From Hyphomicrobiaceae bacterium (GTDB taxonomy: Bacteria > Pseudomonadota > Alphaproteobacteria > Rhizobiales > Hyphomicrobiaceae), in the NCBI GenBank assembly GCA_013214245.1, contig JABSQE010000089.1:1-21315 (forward strand): 21,315 nt of DNA. The letters are read 5' to 3'. How positions within the stretch are numbered: position 1 is the stretch's first letter; every line of letters starts with the position of its first letter. Shown here in pieces: positions 16,651 to 21,315 of this stretch. The notes beneath the pieces were generated by a model. That model had not been told where the DNA came from and made no database searches. It was given only the letters and a program-made list of their open reading frames with translations. The position numbers were made by a program, and so were the translations under genes.

Positions 16651-17292
16651 ATGACCATTAAAGTTAAGATATGCGGTCTTCGTGATGAGGCGGATATTGA
16701 CACGTCAATCAAATACGGTGCTGACTATATTGGATTAGTTTTTTTTACCCCCAGCCCTCGAAACATCTCCATCGATAGAGGCAAACACCTTGTTAGACAC
16801 ATCGCAGGGCGTGCTAAAGTAGTAGCTCTTACTGTGGATGCCCAAGATAAAGCTATTATGCAGATTGTTAATGAAGTCCAACCCGACATTTTTCAGCTTC
16901 ATGGTAGCGAAAGCGTTGAACGCATTCATAGAGTTTCAGATTTGACGGGCTGTGACATCATAAAAGTTGTAAAGGTTAGAACTAGTGAAGACGCAAAGAA
17001 TGCATTTGTATACAAAAATGCTGCTAGATACATTTTATTCGACGCTAAGCCAAACAGCGGATCTATTTTGCCAGGTGGTAATGGAAAACCATTTAACTGG
17101 GATGCTCTCGAAAAAATTACACTTGACACCAACTACTTTCTTGCTGGTGGTCTTACACCTGAGAACGTTGGCCGCGCCATCCAATTAACGAACGCTCAAA
17201 TAGTTGACGTATCATCTGGTGTTGAGGTTTCACCTGGCTGTAAGGATCCTGTACTGATTCGTGCCTTTCTTAAAGCTGCAAAAGGCCTCTAG
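16651..17292 (+). CDS. trpF: Phosphoribosylanthranilate isomerase
   Basis: A 213-residue TIM-barrel enzyme that converts phosphoribosylanthranilate to CdRP in tryptophan synthesis. The catalytic cysteine lies in K-I-C-G-L (Cys8) and the catalytic aspartate in I-L-F-D-A-K (Asp131). Phosphate-binding motifs are P-G-G-N-G-K-P-F-N-W (141-150), L-A-G-G-L (164-168) and D-V-S-S-G-V-E (186-192). Length and motif spacing are normal. The ATG has no Shine-Dalgarno, and the 169-bp spacer after lapA shows no clear promoter. trpB starts 38 bases downstream, so trpF-trpB-trpA is probably one transcription unit. Confidence 0.96.
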   Translation: MTIKVKICGLRDEADIDTSIKYGADYIGLVFFTPSPRNISIDRGKHLVRHIAGRAKVVALTVDAQDKAIMQIVNEVQPDIFQLHGSESVERIHRVSDLTGCDIIKVVKVRTSEDAKNAFVYKNAARYILFDAKPNSGSILPGGNGKPFNWDALEKITLDTNYFLAGGLTPENVGRAIQLTNAQIVDVSSGVEVSPGCKDPVLIRAFLKAAKGL

Positions 17293-17330
17293 CTAGCCCT
17301 TTAGAAACAACTGGGGAAAAAAGATTCATT

Positions 17331-18572
17331 ATGGCACAATTTAAGGCTTTAGCCGATCAACCAGAGCTAGATAAGTATCGCTCTGGTCCTGATAACTATG
17401 GATACTTCGGCAACTTTGGTGGCCGATACGTTGCTGAGACGCTTATGCCACTTGTTTTAGAACTTGAACGTGCATACGACAGTGTTAGATGCGACCGCTG
17501 TTTTCAAAACGAACTAAGAGAGTTATTAAACCACTATGGTGGTCGTCCATCACCGCTCTATTTAGCAGAGCGTTTCACTGAACACCTTGGCGGCGCAAAA
17601 ATCTATTTCAAGCGCGATGAGCTTAACCACACTGGTAGTCATAAGATTAATAATTGCCTTGGACAAATTTTACTTGCTCTTCGAATGGGTAAAACGCGAA
17701 TTATCGCAGAAACAGGTGCAGGCCAGCATGGGGTTGCAGTAGCGACTGTGTGCGCTAAATACGGGATCCCATGTGAAATATATATGGGTGCAACTGACAT
17801 TGAACGCCAAAGCCCGAACGTTGCTCGGATGAAACTTCTAGGCGCTCAACTTAACCCTGTTACCTCTGGTGCCGGCACTCTAAAAGATGCAATGAATGAT
17901 GCTCTTCGCGACTGGGTTACAAATGTAAAAAATACGTACTATATGATTGGCACTGCTGCAGGCCCACATCCATATCCACAAATGGTTCGCGACTTTCAAT
18001 CTGTTATCGGCAATGAAGTCCGTGAACAAATGTTAGCCTGTGAGGGGCGCCTGCCCGATAGCCTAGTAGCTTGTATTGGTGGTGGTTCTAACGCTATCGG
18101 GCTATTTCACTCGTTCCTTAATGACAAGCAAATTAATATTTATGGTGTCGAAGCTGGTGGCCACGGAATTGAGGTAGAAAATGGTCACGCAGCGTCTATG
18201 ACATGCGGTCAGCCTGGCATTCTACACGGGAACCGCACCTATTTACTACAAGATGATGATGGTCAAATTCTTGAAGGTCATTCACTGTCAGCCGGACTTG
18301 ATTACCCCGGTGTAGGGCCTGAACACGCTTGGCTAAAAGATAAAGGTAGAGTACAATATGTAGCTATAACTGACAAGGAAGCGCTGGATGCATTACGAAT
18401 TTGCACGCAGTTAGAAGGAATTATTCCGGCATTAGAACCTTCACACGCCATAGCCTACGTTATGAAACTTGCTCCTACACTACCTAAACAGCATCTTTTA
18501 GTAATGAATTTGTGCGGTCGTGGAGATAAAGATCTTTTTACGGTAACTAGAGCTATAGGAATGAATATTTGA
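17331..18572 (+). CDS. trpB: Tryptophan synthase beta chain
   Basis: A 413-residue PLP enzyme that condenses indole with serine. The Schiff-base lysine is Lys105 in H-T-G-S-H-K-I-N-N, the catalytic glutamate is Glu127 in A-E-T-G-A-G-Q-H-G-V-A, and the PLP-phosphate loop G-G-G-S-N lies at 250-254. The Lys-Glu spacing of 22 equals that of the well-studied Salmonella enzyme. The N-terminal G-Y-F-G-N-F-G-G-R-Y-V-A-E-T motif (24-37) marks the TrpB1 type that works in complex with TrpA. A GGGGAAAA purine run precedes the ATG. trpA starts 36 bases downstream. Confidence 0.98.
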   Translation: MAQFKALADQPELDKYRSGPDNYGYFGNFGGRYVAETLMPLVLELERAYDSVRCDRCFQNELRELLNHYGGRPSPLYLAERFTEHLGGAKIYFKRDELNHTGSHKINNCLGQILLALRMGKTRIIAETGAGQHGVAVATVCAKYGIPCEIYMGATDIERQSPNVARMKLLGAQLNPVTSGAGTLKDAMNDALRDWVTNVKNTYYMIGTAAGPHPYPQMVRDFQSVIGNEVREQMLACEGRLPDSLVACIGGGSNAIGLFHSFLNDKQINIYGVEAGGHGIEVENGHAASMTCGQPGILHGNRTYLLQDDDGQILEGHSLSAGLDYPGVGPEHAWLKDKGRVQYVAITDKEALDALRICTQLEGIIPALEPSHAIAYVMKLAPTLPKQHLLVMNLCGRGDKDLFTVTRAIGMNI

Positions 18573-18608
18573 TATGTTTCGCTAACATGTGTATCTCTAA
18601 AAAAACCA

Positions 18609-19460
18609 ATGAAGAGTTTGGGCGTGAGAAAGATTATTAACAATCGAATCGATCAATGTTTTACCGAATTGAATGCGCTAGGACGAACAGCGTTCTTGCC
18701 ATACATTACTGCTGGTGATCCAGATTTTGAGACATCAAAGCGTATTCTTCTAGGCCTGCCTGCCGCAGGTGCTGATTTAATTGAGATTGGTATGCCGTTC
18801 TCCGACCCAATGGCCGATGGGTCTATAATTCAGGCTTCATCTGTACGAGCATTAAAATCTGGCCAAACAATGAACAAAACTATTGATTTAGTTCGTCGCT
18901 TTCGAAAAAGCGATAGCAAAACACCAATTATTCTTATGGGATATTATAATCCCGTTTACGTTTATGGTGTTAATAGGTTCGTTTCAGATATCAAAAAAGC
19001 TGGCGTTGACGGAATAATTATTGTGGATTTACCGCATGATGCGGATTGCGAACTATATGCTCCAGCAATGAATGAAGGGCTTAGCTTGATTCGACTTGTA
19101 ACACCCACTACTGATCATGCTCGTCTACAAAACATTATTCAGCATACTACAGGATTTATATACTACGTTTCAATAACAGGAGTCACTGGCTCGGAATTAA
19201 CTAATATTGAAGAGGTAGCAGCAAATGTTAAGCGTATTCGTAGTGCAAGCGCTCTTCCAATAGGTATCGGATTTGGTATAAAAACGCATGTACAGGTCGC
19301 TGAAATTTCAAGGTATGCAGATGCCGTCATCGCTGGCTCGGTTTTAATAAATAAAATAGCGGGCACTCTTGATGAAAATGGTAAATCTACAAATAAAACA
19401 GTGTGTTCAGTTTTGAACTTGGTCTCTAAACTATCTTTACCCTTAAAACTTAAGGTGTAA
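18609..19460 (+). CDS. trpA: Tryptophan synthase alpha chain
   Basis: A 283-residue TIM barrel that cleaves indole-3-glycerol phosphate to indole, which is channelled to TrpB. Catalytic residues align as Glu59 (D-L-I-E-I-G) and Asp70 (P-M-A-D-G). The P-F-S-D-P motif (63-67) and the loop around T-G-V-T-G (near 190), which closes over the active site, are present. The usual Pro after A-D-G is Ser72, an uncommon change in a conserved segment. The ATG chosen lacks a ribosome binding site and the N-terminus is about 10 residues longer than in E. coli, so the true start could be slightly downstream. accD follows after 93 bases. Confidence 0.96.
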   Translation: MKSLGVRKIINNRIDQCFTELNALGRTAFLPYITAGDPDFETSKRILLGLPAAGADLIEIGMPFSDPMADGSIIQASSVRALKSGQTMNKTIDLVRRFRKSDSKTPIILMGYYNPVYVYGVNRFVSDIKKAGVDGIIIVDLPHDADCELYAPAMNEGLSLIRLVTPTTDHARLQNIIQHTTGFIYYVSITGVTGSELTNIEEVAANVKRIRSASALPIGIGFGIKTHVQVAEISRYADAVIAGSVLINKIAGTLDENGKSTNKTVCSVLNLVSKLSLPLKLKV

Positions 19461-19553
19461 TACGACCTGTAAAATTAACGCTTTTGTATTATCAGTAGAA
19501 CAATTGTATATCTCTAGTCACATCAATTCAGTAACATTAAAGGAACACTTAGC

Positions 19554-20663
19554 GTGAATTGGATCAGCAATGTTGTGCGCCCACGTATTCGAAGCTTGCT
19601 CACAACCAAGCCAGAAGTGCCGGACAACATGTGGATCAAATGTCCAGAAACTGGACAGATGGTTTTTTACAAAGACCTTGAATCTAATCAATTTGTTGTT
19701 CCTGGATCTAACTTTCATATACGCATGACTGCTGACACACGACTCAAACATTTATTTGATGATGCATGCTTTGAGAAAGTTACAGTTCCTGTTGTTCCAA
19801 CTGATCCACTCAAGTTTCGTGACGGGCGTCGTTATGTGGATCGCCTGCGTGATGCTCGCTCCGATACTTCCTTGGAGGATGCAGTAATTGTTGGGGCAGG
19901 CAAGCTTAATGGCCAAAATGTTGTGGCTGCAGTTCAAGATTTCCGCTTCATGGGCGGCTCACTCGGTATGGCTGCGGGTGAGACTATAATTACAGGCATG
20001 ATGCACGCAGTTCAGTTGAAAACTCCTTTTATTCTTTTCACAGCTTCAGGCGGTGCTCGAATGCAAGAAGGCATACTTTCATTAATGCAGATGCCACGCA
20101 CTACGATTGCCGTCCAGAAATTACGAGATAATAAACTTCCTTACATTGTTGTACTTACCGATCCAACAACTGGTGGAGTTACAGCATCTTATGCCATGCT
20201 TGGAGATATTCACATTGCTGAACCCGGTGCTTTAATTTGTTTTGCTGGTCCACGTGTAATACAACAGACAATTCGCGAAGAACTTCCTGAGGGCTTTCAG
20301 CGTGCCGAATATCTTCTAGAGCATGGAATGCTTGATATGGTTGTACACCGCCACGATTTACGCAAGACATTGTCTAAACTCGTGAACTTATTAACTGTAA
20401 AAGTTAACAAAAGTTCTAAATCTGAATTCGATTCTCCAAAAGATATGGTTCTAACATCGAAACATATCGGCATGCAAAATAGTAAAATAGACCATTCAAC
20501 TAATCGTAATTTAGCAACGACCTCGCTTGAAAGCACTTCTACAATTGGTACCAGTGAGATTGCCTTAACTAATGGCCTCAAAGATTCAATTTTTCACGAA
20601 TCGGGTTCATCAAGCTCATCGGTCATCAGTAGCATTTCAGAAACAGATAAAAAACAAGATTAG
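19554..20663 (+). CDS. accD: Acetyl-CoA carboxylase carboxyltransferase subunit beta
   Basis: A 369-residue protein. AccD and AccA transfer the carboxyl group from biotin to acetyl-CoA, forming malonyl-CoA for fatty-acid synthesis. The carboxyltransferase core is clear (M-G-G-S-L-G-M-A-A-G-E at 133-143, S-G-G-A-R-M-Q-E-G at 165-173, D-P-T-T-G-G-V-T-A-S at 203-212). At the N-terminus, where E. coli has a four-cysteine zinc ribbon, only Cys30 remains (W-I-K-C-P-E-T-G), a form I associate with alphaproteobacterial AccD. Residues after about 285 form a Ser/Thr-rich, low-complexity tail with no counterpart in the core. The GTG start (19554-19556) is supported by AAAGGA (19539-19544). trpA-accD-folC is the conserved order. 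Confidence 0.96.
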   Translation: MNWISNVVRPRIRSLLTTKPEVPDNMWIKCPETGQMVFYKDLESNQFVVPGSNFHIRMTADTRLKHLFDDACFEKVTVPVVPTDPLKFRDGRRYVDRLRDARSDTSLEDAVIVGAGKLNGQNVVAAVQDFRFMGGSLGMAAGETIITGMMHAVQLKTPFILFTASGGARMQEGILSLMQMPRTTIAVQKLRDNKLPYIVVLTDPTTGGVTASYAMLGDIHIAEPGALICFAGPRVIQQTIREELPEGFQRAEYLLEHGMLDMVVHRHDLRKTLSKLVNLLTVKVNKSSKSEFDSPKDMVLTSKHIGMQNSKIDHSTNRNLATTSLESTSTIGTSEIALTNGLKDSIFHESGSSSSSVISSISETDKKQD

Positions 20664-20874
20664 ACCTTCTTTTTGAGAGATGATTGCAATTGTGAATTAA
20701 GTGCAAAAAATTACATGTGGAGCATTTTTTGATAGTGTATTTATTCACAAAATAATTATGTCTGAATATTGTAGATATAACTCTTCTTTATTCATTAATT
20801 AATGTTAAAATTGAAATAAAAACAATGCATTATTAATTTTTATAGAATTTATTCTTAGTTATTGGTAGTAGATT

Positions 20875-21315
20875 ATGAATCCTTACAAGAGCACAGTTGT
20901 TCTAGAGGAATTAAAAAAACTGCACCCGCTTTTAATTGATCTTTCACTGGATCGCATTCATCTTTTACTTGAGCGTCTCGGGCGACCTCAGGATAATTTG
21001 CCGCCAGTTATTCATGTTGCTGGCACTAATGGTAAAGGTTCAACCATAGCCTTCCTAAAAGCTATCTTTTCAAGTTATGGGAAGCGTGTACATAGCTACA
21101 CTTCACCACATTTAATAAATTTTCATGAACGAATCCAGCTTGCTAGTGATTATGGGCTAGCTCAACATATTAGCGATGACTTTCTCTCGCACATTTTGAA
21201 CCACGTTAACTATGTTAATAATAGGTCGCCTATAACATTCTTTGAAATAACTACAGCAGCAGCTCTTGTAGCTTTTGCTCAAATTCCAGCTGATATACTA
21301 TTACTCGAGGTTGGC
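20875..21315 (+). CDS. folC: Folylpolyglutamate synthase / dihydrofolate synthase, N-terminal part (cut by window edge)
   Basis: The frame is open from the ATG at 20875 to the window end, 147 codons. The Mur-ligase-type ATP-binding loop H-V-A-G-T-N-G-K-G-S-T lies at about 47-57, followed by Y-T-S-P-H-L-I-N-F-H-E-R-I (75-87), the folate- and magnesium-binding region specific to FolC, and F-F-E-I-T-T-A-A-A (122-130). FolC adds glutamate to dihydropteroate or folates. Placement after accD is the expected order. The 211-bp spacer before it is very AT-rich and no ribosome binding site is evident, so the start rests on homology to the family N-terminus. Confidence 0.95.
   Translation, partial: MNPYKSTVVLEELKKLHPLLIDLSLDRIHLLLERLGRPQDNLPPVIHVAGTNGKGSTIAFLKAIFSSYGKRVHSYTSPHLINFHERIQLASDYGLAQHISDDFLSHILNHVNYVNNRSPITFFEITTAAALVAFAQIPADILLLEVG

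Noticed and set aside
20664..20874. Possible terminator or promoter in the accD-folC spacer
   Set aside because: The stretch is so AT-rich that TATAAT-like and T-rich strings occur by chance; no stem of useful length and no paired -35/-10 could be defended.

Overview
The window is a chromosomal housekeeping region of an AT-rich alphaproteobacterium. Evidence for this is the gene order (nusG-secE-tRNA-Trp; ccmE-ccmF-ccmH beside a Do-like protease; a TIGR02300-type FYDL protein facing aroA-cmk-rpsA-sppA-ihfB-lapA; trpF-trpB-trpA-accD-folC) and family details such as an AccD without the usual four-cysteine zinc ribbon. The order fits Rhodospirillales-like genomes best. AT-rich spacers, one gene-free stretch of about 1 kb and missing expected neighbours (pyrF, ccmG, ccmI) suggest a genome undergoing erosion, as in some host-associated alphaproteobacteria. 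The organism itself is an inference and is not proven by the sequence.

Left half, minus strand (1-10413). Reading from right to left: a TIGR02300-type zinc-ribbon protein; the cytochrome c maturation genes ccmE, ccmF and ccmH; a gap of about 1 kb; a DegP/DegQ-type periplasmic protease; glnE, which controls glutamine synthetase; tRNA-Trp; secE; and the start of nusG, cut by the window edge.

Right half, plus strand (10589-21315). aroA and cmk are translationally coupled. They are followed by rpsA with its own sigma70-like promoter, then sppA, ihfB and lapA. After a 169-bp gap comes the late tryptophan set trpF-trpB-trpA, then accD and the first 147 codons of folC. A divergent control region with TTGACA-type elements lies between the two halves (10414-10588).

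Roles: translation and export (rpsA, tRNA-Trp, secE, nusG), envelope quality control (Do protease, SppA), cytochrome c assembly (ccmEFH), nitrogen control (glnE), aromatic amino acid synthesis (aroA, trpFBA), nucleotide, fatty-acid and folate metabolism (cmk, accD, folC) and nucleoid architecture (ihfB). I found no mobile element, CRISPR array, phage gene or novel defence-like system. The unusual content is in the spacers and in which genes are missing.
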